DNA of 64,000 nucleotides from the NCBI GenBank assembly GCA_016584305.1, contig JACEEZ010022506.1, positions 2,501 through 66,500 on the forward strand. The letters run 5' to 3'. This DNA is from Chionoecetes opilio (Eukaryota; Arthropoda; Malacostraca; Decapoda; Majidae). How positions within the stretch are numbered: position 1 is the stretch's first letter; every line of letters starts with the position of its first letter. Positions 10,880 to 21,919 of the stretch are shown one piece after another. The position numbers were made by a program, and so were the translations under genes. The notes beneath the pieces are model-generated. The model ran no database searches and had not been told where the DNA came from. It saw only the letters and a list, made by a program, of their open reading frames with translations.

Positions 10880-13800
10880 TAAATGACTACGTCACAGAAG
10901 TTTTATTAGACACAGCAACGAATATTCATTTATAAAGAAGAGCGCAGCTTTAAACTTACAACTTAAAATAAGAACCCACAGTAACATCCCTATTTTTGAC
11001 AGGCATAATTGGCAAGGAGTTGAGAATCTTAGGTCAAGTGAAAGTAAAAAATAACCCTAGGAGCAGATAGAACAATAGAAGTGTTAATGTTGTAGTGGCC
11101 AGACCAGTATTTATCCCCCCAAGCCCTGGTAGGGATAAAATATAATAGGACTAGAAGAAATGACTATAAATTACAAACAAAAAAAAGTCATGTGGGCTAA
11201 CCTAACTACCCCTTAAATTTTGTTGAACACCGATACGGCACCACAAGAGCAGTTAAGAGCGTGGAGTGCAAAGGTGAAGTGCATAAATCAAGCTGTCCAT
11301 ATAAGAATACAGCAAAGCGTGACCATAAGCCAGAAAGAACTCAATGGTTAGAATACCAGTGGACGAGATGAGGGAACCATTCTCTTGGTGGACCCTAGGA
11401 AAAGACAAGTCCCAAAATATAGCACCTATGTGTGTCCAGGTTACTAAAGAAAGAACTATCTTTCACCAATAATTAATAACAGTAATGGACATTGAAGTTT
11501 ACGTTCTGGTACAGTTTTAGCTAAGTATGGAGTAGTAAACTCAGAAGAAATTCAAGAGCAGCAAGTTACGGCAGGACCACGTTGTCTCACCCTTTGGATG
11601 AGAACGCTATGTTACCGATAGTGATGCTAGCAAAGGTAGTGGTACTCGACAGGAACGAATACAGGCTATTCTGGAAAAGGGAGACTGGAAGCACCTAAGT
11701 GGACAGGGAGGACAAACCATCTTTTCGCCTTGATAAAACAACCCATAAATTATTTATCTTAGATGCAGGGGAACTAGGCACCATGAAAACTGAACCAGCC
11801 CCATATTCAGGGTTAGATCCAAAAACCGTGTAGAGGAGTCACTATAGGTATCCGGAGAAAGCCAAGGAATTAATAGCTAAAATGTTGAGAGAAATGGAAG
11901 AGAAGGGGATAATAGAAAATTCCACAGCTGCGTGGTTAAGTCCTATAGTACTTGTTAACAAGCCGAATGGGGGAAAAAAGGATGTGTCTGGATTATAGGA
12001 AGTGAATCAACATTTAGCCACTGATATACACCCCCTACCCAATTGGAAGAGTTAGTAGAGTCTGTAGAGGGCTATGAATACTATGCCACCCTTTGATATG
12101 AAAGATGCATTTATCAAATACTGTTGGATGAGAGTAGTAGAGATCTAACAACTTTCAGTGAAGGAATATCCTTTATAATTCAAGACTTCCCTTTGAATTG
12201 AATTGCAGTGCGGCAATTTTCTCTCGCAAATTAGCCCAGATTTTTAAACCCCCTTTTCGAAAGAGAACTGGCTTAAAAATTATCTGGATGACATTATCCT
12301 GATAGCACCAGTCGGGTCTGTTGGAAAGGATCGATAGGGTTTTTTGAACATCTGACTAAATTTGGAGTCAAAATTTAAAATTTGACCAAATGTAAAATAG
12401 GCAAGAAAAGTAGTTTTCTGGGACACGTAGTGACCAAGGAAGGTTTCCAGCCCAACCCAGACAACATAGAAGCCGTAGAAAAAATGAAAAACCCCCCCCT
12501 AATATCAAGGAAACCAGAAGATTTCTGGGGAATGGTAGGTTTTCTATAGGAAGTACATAGAAGGATTCGCTAAAGTAGCGGTGGCCCATCACTAATTTGA
12601 CTAAGAAAGAAAACCCATTTGAATGGTCAGAGGAAAGCCAGAAGGCATTTCAAATACTAAAAAATAAACTGACTAGTGCTCCCATCTTAACAAGGCCAAT
12701 ATCAATAAACCTTTTGTGTTGGATACCCATGCTAGTCAAACTCATGTAGGAGCAGTACTAATGCAGTTAATGAACAGGGCAAAGCCCAGTACTCTTACCT
12801 TTCCCAAAAAATTAAAACCATTGAAACGCGATACTCAGCAACAGATGGGAAGCCCTAGGGATAGTTTTAGCCTGCAGACAGTTTCATCATTTCCGTGGGG
12901 AACCAAAGTATCATCAGAACAGCCACCAACCGTTAGTGTCAGTGTTTAAACAAAAGAACCAAGTCACCTAGGATGAACAGGTGGATCCTAGAAATGAGAG
13001 ACTATAGGTATCAAATAGAATATAAAGCAGGGAAAAAGAACACTGTAGCAGACCAGCTCAGTAGACCAGTAAGAATCATTCGATGTCAAGTAAAGAGAGA
13101 TGCTTAGGAAAAAACTAAAGAAGAAATCAAGAAATGCAACGAGGGGACCTCAGATGGAGAGAAATGATAGAGTATCTAGAAGGAGGCAGAATACCCAGAT
13201 CTAAATACCCCAGAAGTACTTTTGATCAATTTGTGATAGAAAGGAGTTTTTTATTTAACTAAACAGCAGTAGATAACAGTATACACTACTTATTGGTTTT
13301 GCCTAGTGAACTGAAGCAAGCGGCCTTGGAATAATTCATAAAAAGGAATCAGATCATTTAGGGCAAAGGAAGTCAATAAGTAAAGCAGAAGGATATTTTT
13401 TTTTTTTATTGGCCCAACTTGAAAACGGTTTTGAGAGAATATGTGAGGAACTGTTTAACGTCAACAGCATAAGGGTAGTCGTGGACTCCAACAACCAAAG
13501 GCAAGAATTACCGTCAGTAAGTAACCTCTAGAGAGGATAAGCATAGGCATAAACCCACTGGGAACGGGAGCCCACGGATACCGCTATGTATTAAACTATA
13601 TAGATCATTATAGTAGGTTTACTTTGTTTTATAAATTAAGAACTAGGATGACGAGGAAGTATGTAGAATTTTAGGGAATATATTAGTGTATTTGGGGCAC
13701 CACATACATTGTTGTTAGATAACGCTAAGGAATTTACGTCTCAGCAATTTAAAGAATTTGTGTGATTTATGTGAAATACAGTTAGGATACACCACGCCTT

Positions 13801-14440
13801 ATCATCCACAAGGAAATAGTATCTCTGAAAGGATGCACCGAACAATGAAAGCAATTCTCTCAAACCTGTGCAAGGATTATCCCAATAGATAGCCCAGTTA
13901 TCTCTTAGAAACCCAAAGAGTGCTGAATAGTGCAGTGCATGAGACAATGGGTACCCAACCTTTCTATGCTTTTTTTTCCCGATACGCTCCAAGGTTGATT
14001 ATTGTGAAGTTACCACAAAATTTACTCAGAGGAGGAAACAGCAGTGGCACACGAAATCATCAAGAGAACAATTTGGAAAGAGGGAAAATGGCGGGAAAAA
14101 AGCTAATGTGAAAAGGAAAAACGAGAGGTTGGAGAAAGGGCGAAATTTGGGGTGGGTGAAAAGAGAACGCTTTGAGCCGGGCACCAACAGAAAACTCTCG
14201 GTTAAGTGGTTAGGACCGTACAAAATAGTGGAAGTATTGAGAGATGGTGGTGCATATGTGTTAGAAAATATATTTGACGGGTAAACGTGTACAGAGAGCG
14301 GCCGAACAAATTAAGCAATATATAGGACAAGATGGCTGGCTGTTGGAGCTAGCAGAAATAGTAATAGTTGAGGAAGAACTTGAACAACCACCACCTAGAG
14401 AGAGGAGACCAGTGAGGAGATACGTAGAGGAATGTTAATG
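10880..14440 (+). pseudogene. pol: Degenerate pol polyprotein (protease, RT, RNase H, integrase)
   Basis: Domains appear in Ty3/Gypsy order across many stops and frameshifts. Protease: VLLDTATNIHL near 10898, where the aspartic motif reads D-T-A. RT: GIIENSTAAWLSPIVLVNKP near 11910-11960, and the catalytic YLDDIILIAP at 12281-12310. RNase H: NKPFVLDTHASQTHVGAVL near 12706-12765, and YKAGKKNTVADQLSRP near 13020-13068. Integrase core: LLDNAKEFTSQQF near 13711-13750 and TPYHPQGNSISERMHRTMK near 13795-13850. C-terminus: KWLGPYKIVEVLRDGG near 14200-14250, a GPY/F module. Integrase lying after RNase H excludes Ty1/Copia. The frame is destroyed throughout. Confidence 0.93.
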
Positions 14441-14808
14441 ACAGATGGAAAAAGTCATCTCTAGAGAAAGAGATATTTTGATGAGAGTCCCCTAGACCAA
14501 ATTGTAAAGGTTAGGAGAATGATTACCTTAGAGGGTGTACATACATTACACTATACACTAGACCCGCAAAGGATGTCGTTAGACCCGAGGATGTACTTGG
14601 CTCTGAGCTTTGCTCGTTGGGTGATTGACGCAGGAGTGTATGCCTCAATAAGAAGGTGAGCCTTATCCCAAGTTACGGAAGGGTAAAGGAGAAAAATCCA
14701 GTCGTGATTTCTCCTACGTGCCTATGCCTAGGTTTAGTGGGGTAAAGGAATAACCATTACAGACTAGAGGGATGAGTCCAGTCGCGACTCTATATGGCTT
14801 CGGCCTAA
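14441..14808 (+). other. Gypsy internal sequence 3' of pol, up to the nested insertion
   Basis: Short open tracts continue after integrase (for example around 14560-14655) without a recognisable envelope feature. The stretch ends at TAA (14806-14808), the left target duplication of the nested TIR element. Confidence 0.5.
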
Positions 14809-14858
14809 AGCCCCCGTCACACATTCCATAATCGAACCACGATAGCGCCACCAATTTG
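14809..14858 (+). repeat. Left terminal inverted repeat
   Basis: Pairs with 21512-21561. The outer 30 bases differ at only two positions, and the match fades after the GCGCCA/GCGCCAAC words. Confidence 0.88.
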
Positions 14859-15112
14859 ATTATTGACGCTATCGTGAAATTTGACCACGATAAACGCAGA
14901 CCACGATAGCCTCACAACAATGTCACGCTGCCTGTACGGATGTGTCATGATGGTCGTAAGATGGTCACGATGGAGTCATGACAGCTGTAAGACTACGTCA
15001 CGAATGGAAAATCAACGGTCATTTTGTCGTCACGATAGAGCTACGATAACCACGACTGTGCCATGACGGTGCCATGAACGTATCACGATAGCGTCAAGAG
15101 CCTCACACGTGG

Positions 15113-15575
15113 GTGGATGTTGCCATGGTGATGGAGAAGGAAGGGGGGGGTAGAGATGAAGGTGGGAAAAACGGTGGTGGGTACGTGTTGGTGATGGAGA
15201 AGGGGGGGAAACGGGGGAGGGGGGTTGTAATAAAGAAGGGGGTTGGTGGGGAAACGGGGGGGAGAAGGGTTGGGGATGGAGAAGGCGTTGTGGTGTTGGT
15301 GGGGATAGTGTGTGGTTACAAGGGGTGGGTGGCATCTCCACGTGGTAGGGAGTAGGGGGAAGGGGGTGTCACCGCGTGGTGAGGGAGTATGGGGGTAGGG
15401 GGTCGAGTTGGGGTGTCACCATGTGGTGAGGGAGGAGGGGGTAGGGAGACGAGGGGGGGGGGTGTCACCATGTGGTGGAGGAGGAGGGGGTAGGTAGTAG
15501 AGGGTGGGTGGAGGTGAATGAGAAAGGGGGCAGAAGGCGGAAGAGGGGGGAAGGTAGGGATGAAGGGTCACCTGC
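15113..15575 (+). repeat. G-rich minisatellite (GGTGTCACC...GGTGAGGGAG units)
   Basis: Purine-rich plus strand with repeated blocks in which GTGTCACCATGTGGTGAGGG is followed by G-runs (near 15367, 15412 and 15462). Blocks are about 50 bp apart. Many runs of four or more G give G-quadruplex potential. Open frames on either strand are by-products of the skewed composition. Confidence 0.85.
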
Positions 15576-15892
15576 AAGGGTGAGTTTGAGAGGAAGAGTT
15601 TGAGCGGCTTGCGCCGTTCGGGTTTCTGTACCCCTCTATCAAACGCTTTTGGGCGCCTCGCAGTGGTATGTAAACAAATCCCCCCCCGTTACCATGGAAA
15701 CGACGACGCCACAGCTCTGACTGTGGGCTTTTGACCTCACCATTTTCCTCTACTGCCCTCTATCTGCCCACGCACAGTACGGAAGTGTAATGGCGTACGC
15801 TGTAGCTACCTGACGACTATTTGATTACTGTTGTAATGGTAATTGTCGCTGAGAGAGGTGAAATGCTAGGAATCTCGGGCACCGTCAACCAA

Positions 15893-16129
15893 CTACCGTC
15901 AATAACACTATAGTCGCCACTGCACTTTTGTCGCCAGGCGCTAAATATTACTAATTTTAGCATCACTATAGACTTGTATGTGCCACTGAAGACAGGTACT
16001 TAATATAAACTACTGTGCATGCCTCTTTAGTGCACATACAATTATGTATCTGTAGTGATGATAAAATTCGTAATATATGGCGCCTGACGACATATATGTG
16101 CGTGGCGACTATAGTTTTATTGGCGGTAG
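15893..16129. repeat. Foldback (palindromic) MITE-like module 1
   Basis: Left arm CTACCGTCAATAACACTATA then GTCGCC; right arm is its inverted counterpart ending near 16129 (GGCGACTATAGTTTTATTGG). Arms of about 100 bp share further words (GCCAGGCGC/GCGCCTGACG, TTTTAGCATCACTA/TAGTGATGATAAAA). Confidence 0.85.
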
Positions 16130-16828
16130 GGTGTAGGGATACGTGAACAGGTTTATGAAACTGTCGCCAATAGGAATTCTCGCAGAAACACCAACTGAGG
16201 CCTGTCGCCGACGTGGTACACTCGCCGACGCGGAAATTTTTGGTAACAGTTCCACTTGGAATAAATAAAATGAAGAATAAAGTGTTTCATTGTTGAATAA
16301 AGTGTTTCATTGTTGGATACCACCATACCACCTGGTATGTAATCTCTGAATGCAGAAATACTGTTAAAAGCTTATTAAATGTATATATTGTGTACTGTAA
16401 TATCATGCAAGATCAAGAACTGGAACTGTCGACGAAAATAGGCAGATGAAATGAAATGAAAATATGACCCGTGCTAATATGATTTGACATATGCTTCATG
16501 TTCGCTTATAATGTCAGATTACTGTGATAAATAATGCTGTTATGTATATGCAGGTTGTTTTCTCCTCTAACTCAGAGTTATGTACACATTTATATAGCTA
16601 ACCTGCCACTTATAGATAATCTGAAGGCATATTTTTACAACAACAGGACATTCTGAAACAGAAGAACTCCCCGTTGTTTATATTTTTTGTTTTGTCAAAC
16701 ATTATTATTTTCAACGTAACTAATTCAATTTACCTAAACTAAATCAATTGCTAAGATAACCTAGCTTTTCTAACTAATGAAATCTGGATTGTTTAATAGC
16801 TGTCCCATTAAATTATCAATCGTATTAT

Positions 16829-16936
16829 CACATATCATTGCTGCCACATGTGCCACATGTGGCAGCAATGATATGTGAGGTATTTCAGCTCCAGATGTGT
16901 AATATGCATATTACACATCTGGAGCTGAAATACCTC
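16829..16936. repeat. Two adjacent perfect palindromes
   Basis: 16829-16877 is a 49-base palindrome: 24-base arms (CACATATCATTGCTGCCACA...) around a single C. It is followed directly by 16877-16936, a 60-base palindrome without spacer (GAGGTATTTCAGCTCCAGAT... and its complement), sharing one base. Both are exact by eye. Such perfect arms are rare in old DNA and can extrude as cruciforms. Confidence 0.95.
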
Positions 16937-17194
16937 CTCCGCCACCCTCGCCCGGGCCCTATATATGCATCCTAACTAGTAAAAAATAAACCAATAAAAT
17001 TTCCATTCTTACCTAATAACCTAACCTACCCTAACTGGTGGGTGAAGAAGGGGTATTTAAGATTAAGGGGGTATACAGTATTTCTGTATAATAAAAAGGT
17101 ATAAATAATTGAAATCACAGCAAAAGAAATGGTAAATATGCATTTTCAACCAATACTCCCTATTGACCAATACTCTTCTGAAATAACTGGCGGA

Positions 17195-17345
17195 ACATCT
17201 TAAAGTAATCGTCCAGACCATTTCATCATTCCTGATTTAATGCAGTCAAAATATAGCCATGATCGAGTATATCAACAATATGTTGTCACATTTTGCATCC
17301 AGTCACCCGTTTTTAAATGATCCGCATTCAAAATCTGTAAATTCC
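17195..17345 (+). repeat. Dispersed repeat carrying the empty site of the element at 62890-63901
   Basis: This stretch runs from CTTAAAGTAATCGTCCAGAC through CATCATTCCTGATTTAATG and on to ATCAACAATATGTTGTCACA. It matches both flanks of the palindromic element at 62890-63901, without that element. A reverse-complement piece (GGTCTGGACGATTACTTTAA) lies near 19195, so the repeat is itself inverted around 17.2-19.2 kb. Confidence 0.85.
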
Positions 17346-17395
17346 CCGTGCTCTCAAAACACAACTGTTTATCAGCAGACGACGCACCATGGGTC

Positions 17396-17942
17396 GGCGA
17401 CGTCACAACAGGGAGCCTCCCAGCACCGCCTGATACATATGCGCGGAAATTCTGAGAAAAATGTAGTACTTGGGGAATTTTGGGTGTTTCTGATATATTT
17501 TTTGTGCGATGTGGCATGTACTTGTATCCTGTGTGGGTGCAGCGTGGGGGCTGTGCCTTTACCGAGAGCTTAGCACCCATTTGCAAACTGTGGGGCGACG
17601 TTATAAAATTATGTGTGCAGATGTGTGCAGCGGCGGCAAGCGGCGGGTAGTAGCAAGGCCACCGAGATGAGAGGGCTGCAGTACCCTGGCTACTACCAGC
17701 CGCTCCCCGTCGCTCCAAAGGTCTGCACACATATATCGTCGCCGTGTGGGTTGTGAATGGGTGCTAAGCTCTCGGGAATGGCACGGCTTTCTTGCCGTGC
17801 CCATGCAGGATGCAAGTATGTGCCGTGTCGCACAAAAAATATACCAGAAGCACCCAAAATTCCCCAAGTACTACATTTTTCTCAGAGTCTCCGTGTGTCT
17901 GTGTCGGGCGGGGCTGGGAGGCTTACCTCTTGTGTCGTCGCC
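17396..17942. repeat. Foldback module 2
   Basis: Inverted arms of about 200 bp. For example TGTAGTACTTGGGGAATTTT near 17461 pairs with AAAATTCCCCAAGTACTACA near 17854, and AGCTTAGCACCCATT near 17568 pairs with AATGGGTGCTAAGCT near 17756. Open frames across both arms (17272-18063) are mirror images and have no domain. Confidence 0.9.
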
Positions 17943-18363
17943 AGCAAGTTTCGCGCCACGGCTGGAATGTGGCTGTTGTTTTTCCCGCGCTTTTTACAAA
18001 AGTCATGTTTTTAGGGAAATAAGGCGTGAAAATGAATATTTTTTTTGTGGATTAGGTATTTGAATGAAAATTCAACATAATGGACCCGTTTACTCACACC
18101 TAAACACGGAGTATTATAAAGCTTTGGTGCAATATAGGCTAGCTACATATCACTGTACTCATATTCTTTTTGCTGAGAAATGCACCATAAATGAAATATA
18201 TGGCCTTTTTGGGGCCAAAATATCACAACACGGCGGAACGCGCTGTGATTGGTTGTGACGTAGTAACTGCAGACTCAGATCTCGCCTGATCAGCTGATCG
18301 GCTTGTTTTGGCTCAGCAAACCGCAAATTATAGTTTTATTTTACTAACCTAACTAACCTTACT

Positions 18364-18937
18364 AACTTGCATTACCCCTACTACCGCAAGATGACCAGTA
18401 ATCCTCCTTCAAGTGATGTAGTAGGTATTCACTGTGTTTGTGAATATGTAAGTTGTAGTTTATAAGGAAAAAGTGGATAGACAGAGCGAAGTGGCCCGTG
18501 ACACCAGACAAGTGATGACTTCTGGGATCGGCATTCCTTATAGGGAGCTTAAATGAACCTGCAATGACATGTACAGATAGACGAACTCATAGAGGAACAG
18601 GTAGAAATGTATGGTTAGTAAAGGTTGTAGTGGTGAGTAGAGTGACGAAGGGTGTGTTTTGCTTATGTGGGGAAAGAAAGCCATACATTTCTACTGTTCC
18701 TCTATGAGTTCGTCTATCTGTCTAGCTTTACATGTCATTGCAGGTTCATTTAAGCTCCCTATAAGGAATGCCGATCCCAGAAGTCATCACTTGTCAGGTG
18801 TCACGGGCCACTTATCTCTGTCTATCCACTTTTTCCTTATAAACTACAACTTACATATTCACAAACACAGTGAATACCTACTAATCACTTGAAGGAGGAT
18901 TACTGGTCATCTTGCGGTAGTAGGGGTAATGCAAGTT
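18364..18937. repeat. Foldback module 3
   Basis: Inverted repeat with arms of about 240 bp, from AACTTGCATTACCCCTACTA at the left end to its complement at 18937, with a unique centre at about 18620-18680. The two arms are very similar over their whole length. Farther out, CATAATGGACCCGTTTACTC (near 18077) pairs with its complement near 19163, so this module sits inside a larger one. Confidence 0.92.
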
Positions 18938-19471
18938 GGTGTATTAGTAGGTAGTACATAATAGTAGCGGCCGCTTCACAGCTTTTTGCTCTGTTGTCTA
19001 AGCTAGTGACGTCACAACATGGCGCCAGTCGTTTTAGCGTATACATTTTCCTGTACTTAAATTGGCTGTATCATCAAAAATACTGTTCACATAGAAAAAT
19101 CAACATCACTGCCCAACTATATGAGGCTTGAAGATGTCAAATCAATCCTTACCTCAAGTAGAGTAAACGGGTCCATTATGCAAAGAAAAAATGGGTCTGG
19201 ACGATTACTTTAAGAAACAAGCTAGGCTCCACGCTAAGCTGACCCAAATGTTGGCTCTACGTATTATACTTACTGTCCTTAACACATCTGTTAATATTTT
19301 AATGAGTGCTGATCCTTACTTTGCCTACATGGCTGATATTAAATTTCAGGTTCCTGAAAAAAACTAAGCCCAGCGAGATGCGCAATGGACGACGAGTTTG
19401 AGAAAGTAGTGCGAATCTAAGTAGTAGGTATAACCTAGGGGTTGGTCGAGGGGGGACGGAGCCCCCCCCCC

Positions 19472-19522
19472 GTTAGGTTAGGGTAGGTTAGGCTAAGTTA
19501 GGTTAGGGCAGGTTAGGTTAGT
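19472..19522 (+). repeat. TTAGG-like degenerate array
   Basis: GGTTAGGTTAGGGTAGGTTA-type words over about 50 bp. TTAGG is the ancestral arthropod telomere repeat. This is a short interstitial, degenerate version. Confidence 0.65.
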
Positions 19523-19579
19523 GCACAGCACGAGGGGCTCGAAGAGGGGTGCTAGGTTAGGTCTGTAGAGTTTGTCATC

Positions 19580-20048
19580 TTTAGAATAAAGGCTCAAACT
19601 CCTATCTTCTTCTTATAGCCAACAAGCTTGGGGACATGGTGGAAACCGGGGTTTTTGGGTGGGGGAGCACACACATAAGGGAAATATGGCCCCCACAAAA
19701 AAAATCCTTAAACTAGGGAAATTTCCCTAGTTCATGGACTTTATCGGGGAAATATTTCCCTTATATGTGTGCTCCCCCACAAAAGGAGCACACTCAGAAG
19801 GGAAATATGGCTCCCCACAAAAAATCCCTAAACTAGGGAAATTTCCCTAGTACATAGACTTAATCGGGGAAATATTTCCCCGATAAAGTTCATGAACTAG
19901 GGAAATATCCTAGTTTATGGATTTTTTTGTGGGGGGCCATATTTCCCTTATGTGTGTGCTCCCCCACCCAAAAACCCCGGTTTCCCACCATGTCCCCAAG
20001 CTTGTTGGCTATAAGAAGAAGATAGAGGGTGGAGCCTTTGTTCTTAAG
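19580..20048. repeat. Foldback module 4 with internal duplications
   Basis: Inverted arms begin near TTTAGAATAAAGGCTC (left) and end near GAGCCTTTGTTCTTAA (right). They contain AGCCAACAAGCTTGGGGACA and its complement. Inside, the words AAACTAGGGAAATTTCCCTA and CGGGGAAATATTTCCC recur in both orientations, and these short phrases are themselves palindromic. The module can fold in several alternative ways. Confidence 0.9.
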
Positions 20049-20091
20049 ATTTACCTAACTAGCGGGGCTACACCATCCAGACCTAAACTAA

Positions 20092-20545
20092 CCTAGCCAA
20101 CCTGGGCATTGATTACATAACCTTAGCTCACCGAGGCCGGGGGTTTCGCTCACCCCCAGACCTTTCTTGTTATTTTTTATTTTTTATTCCTGCCGGCGGT
20201 AAATGTGCAGTTTCAACCAATACTCTCCTGGCATAACTGGGGGAGCTGTTCTCCCCCAGAACCCCCCACTAGTTAACAAACCTAGCCTGGGCATTGATTA
20301 CGCAACCTTACCTCACTCCCCCAGACCACCTTGTGTTATTTTTTGTATGGGTCATAAATACTCCTTAGCGATGAGAACGAAACGTGCAGGATACTTAACC
20401 AGCGATCGTGTATTGGTTTAAACTGCACATATACCCTGCCGGCTATTGTAGGGGTTAGAAATACTCCTTATGATGAGAATGAACCGTTCAGGATATCTAA
20501 AACCACCAATCTTGATTGGTTTAAACTGCCACATATATTAAAAAA
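20092..20545. repeat. Direct duplications inside the TIR element
   Basis: AACCTAGCCAACCTGGGCAT near 20089 recurs as AACCTAGCCTGGGCATTGAT near 20280. AAATACTCCTTAGCGATGAG near 20357 recurs as AAATACTCCTTATGATGAGA near 20459, each followed by CAGGATA...TTGGTTTAAACTGC. Confidence 0.75.
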
Positions 20546-21140
20546 ATACTAGGAAATACTTAATGCTTATATAAGGGGATGTAATGTGAACTTGAATAAA
20601 TGTATCTCCCTCCACTGTTCATTGGACCACTATAATATCGTAAAGTATCACTCCAATTTACTGTATTTTCATTATTAATTATAAGTAGGCTCCAGTACAG
20701 TACTTAACAGTGCATGTCAATGCATGCTGCGGGATAACATTGTAGTCTTTCGACTGTAATTGGCAGGAATAGCATAAATTTGTCTCAAATTCGTCTCTGT
20801 TTGGGCGGCCATTGTTGTTGTCATGACGTCACACCTCGCAGAGCGCCCAAGGTTTTGGCTTGGGCGCTCGGTGGCAAATCGAACGGCCCGCCCGAGTCGC
20901 GCACAGGCGTTTGAGAGAGTTTGAGCGGCTCGCACCACTCAAATTCTTCCTCTCAAACTCACCCCAGGCATTTAAATTTGAGTGTCGCCGCCGGTTATTT
21001 TAAACAAAGTAACTTATACCATAGTTACTTTGATTTTAAAGGGCCCGGCAGCATGGCTTGCTTGGGAAGCGAGATGTCGCCGCCGGTTTAAAGGGCGCGA
21101 AGGCATTGTCCAGCCACGTGTGCGGCGTTCCCGCGAAAAG

Positions 21141-21515
21141 TTTGTTGGTCTATCGTGACTATCGTGACACATGTTTAGCGCTATCGTGACGTATTCTTAG
21201 TGTTATCGTGACGCCTTCCTAGGACAATCGTGACACATTATTAGCTCTATCGTGACACACTGCAACGGTTTTTCCCATGACACCTCGTCACGATAGACAT
21301 ACGACTATCACGATAGTGTCACGAAGCTGCTACATAGATAACGATAGCGTCATGATAGACTTACGATAGCGCTGCGTTGGGTACAAAAATCGGGGAGCTT
21401 CCCGATTTTTTAGTGCACGCATTAACTTTTCGTGGCCTCGGCCGAGCGCGTCACGAGCGTCACGATCGGTCACGATGGACCCATAACCAGGACCATGACG
21501 GCGCTGCGCATTGCA
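21141..21515. repeat. Subterminal ATCGTGAC repeats
   Basis: CTATCGTGACRC-type words recur at about 30-bp spacing from 21150 to 21262 and then on the other strand (GTCACGATAG) to about 21480. The matching left subterminal region at about 14860-15095 is also full of CACGATAGC/TCACGATAG. Repeats of this type near both ends commonly serve as transposase-binding sites. Confidence 0.75.
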
Positions 21516-21564
21516 TTGTTGGCGCGTTCGTGGTTCCATTATGGAATGTGTGAAGGGGGCTTAA

Positions 21565-21919
21565 GTAAATAAGAGATGAAGTGAGAAGGTTCTCACTTCA
21601 AGGGAGTACAGTTATTACATTGATTATGTATTCCCCAAACTGGTTAAATCTGCTTTTGGTGAGGGAGGTGAAGTTAAGAACGCATTACTATTTAATTATT
21701 GTGTTTGTAAAGTTCATTTGAAGAATTGTATTGTCCAGCTTAAGTATATTTGTTTGTGGGTGGATAGAAGACCCTATGTGAATTTAAAAAGAAGAGGAGT
21801 CATGATTTGGTGTTGTGTATATGTTACTATTTTTTTTTATATACTTAGTTAGCTATCTGGTAGGATGCGTGATGAAGGACTGAAGAGCAAGGAAAACTTT
21901 TTGGGGGGGGAAGAAGCCA
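21565..21919 (+). other. 3' internal end of the Gypsy element with polypurine tract
   Basis: Resumes the Gypsy sequence after the nested element. It ends in a purine run GGGGGGGGAAGAAG (about 21903-21916) directly before the 3' LTR, in the right place for the polypurine tract priming plus-strand synthesis. No env-like frame is recognisable. Confidence 0.7.

Larger units (their letters stand above)
15578..20964. mobile_element. Inner inverted-repeat pair within the TIR element
   Basis: GGGTGAGTTTGAGAGGAAGA starts at 15578 and its exact reverse complement ends at 20964. Looser similarity continues for about 60 bp (AAACGC, GCG...CTCG words). This is either a second TIR element nested in the first or part of the extended subterminal region. 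I cannot find a target duplication, so the boundary status is uncertain. Confidence 0.6.
14809..21561. mobile_element. PIF/Harbinger-like TIR element, 6.75 kb, nested in the Gypsy element
   Basis: Terminal inverted repeats of about 46 bp with few mismatches begin AGCCCCCGTCACACATTCCA on the left and, reverse-complemented, AGCCCCCTTCACACATTCCA on the right. The flanks carry TAA at 14806-14808 and at 21562-21564. A 3-bp TAA target duplication with G/C-rich ends is the PIF/Harbinger habit. Similarity continues inwards as subterminal inverted regions rich in ATCGTGAC words, reaching a shared phrase CACACGTGG at about 15105 and about 21118. No transposase is recognisable inside, so it is a non-autonomous or composite element. 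Its interior is a patchwork of palindromic modules. Confidence 0.87.

Noticed and set aside
15030..15355. Pro-rich and Gly-rich frames of 80-103 codons
   Set aside because: Opposite strands of the G-rich minisatellite.
17259..18063. Several 76-152-codon frames with similar sequences on both strands
   Set aside because: Mirror translations of the arms of foldback module 2; no domain.
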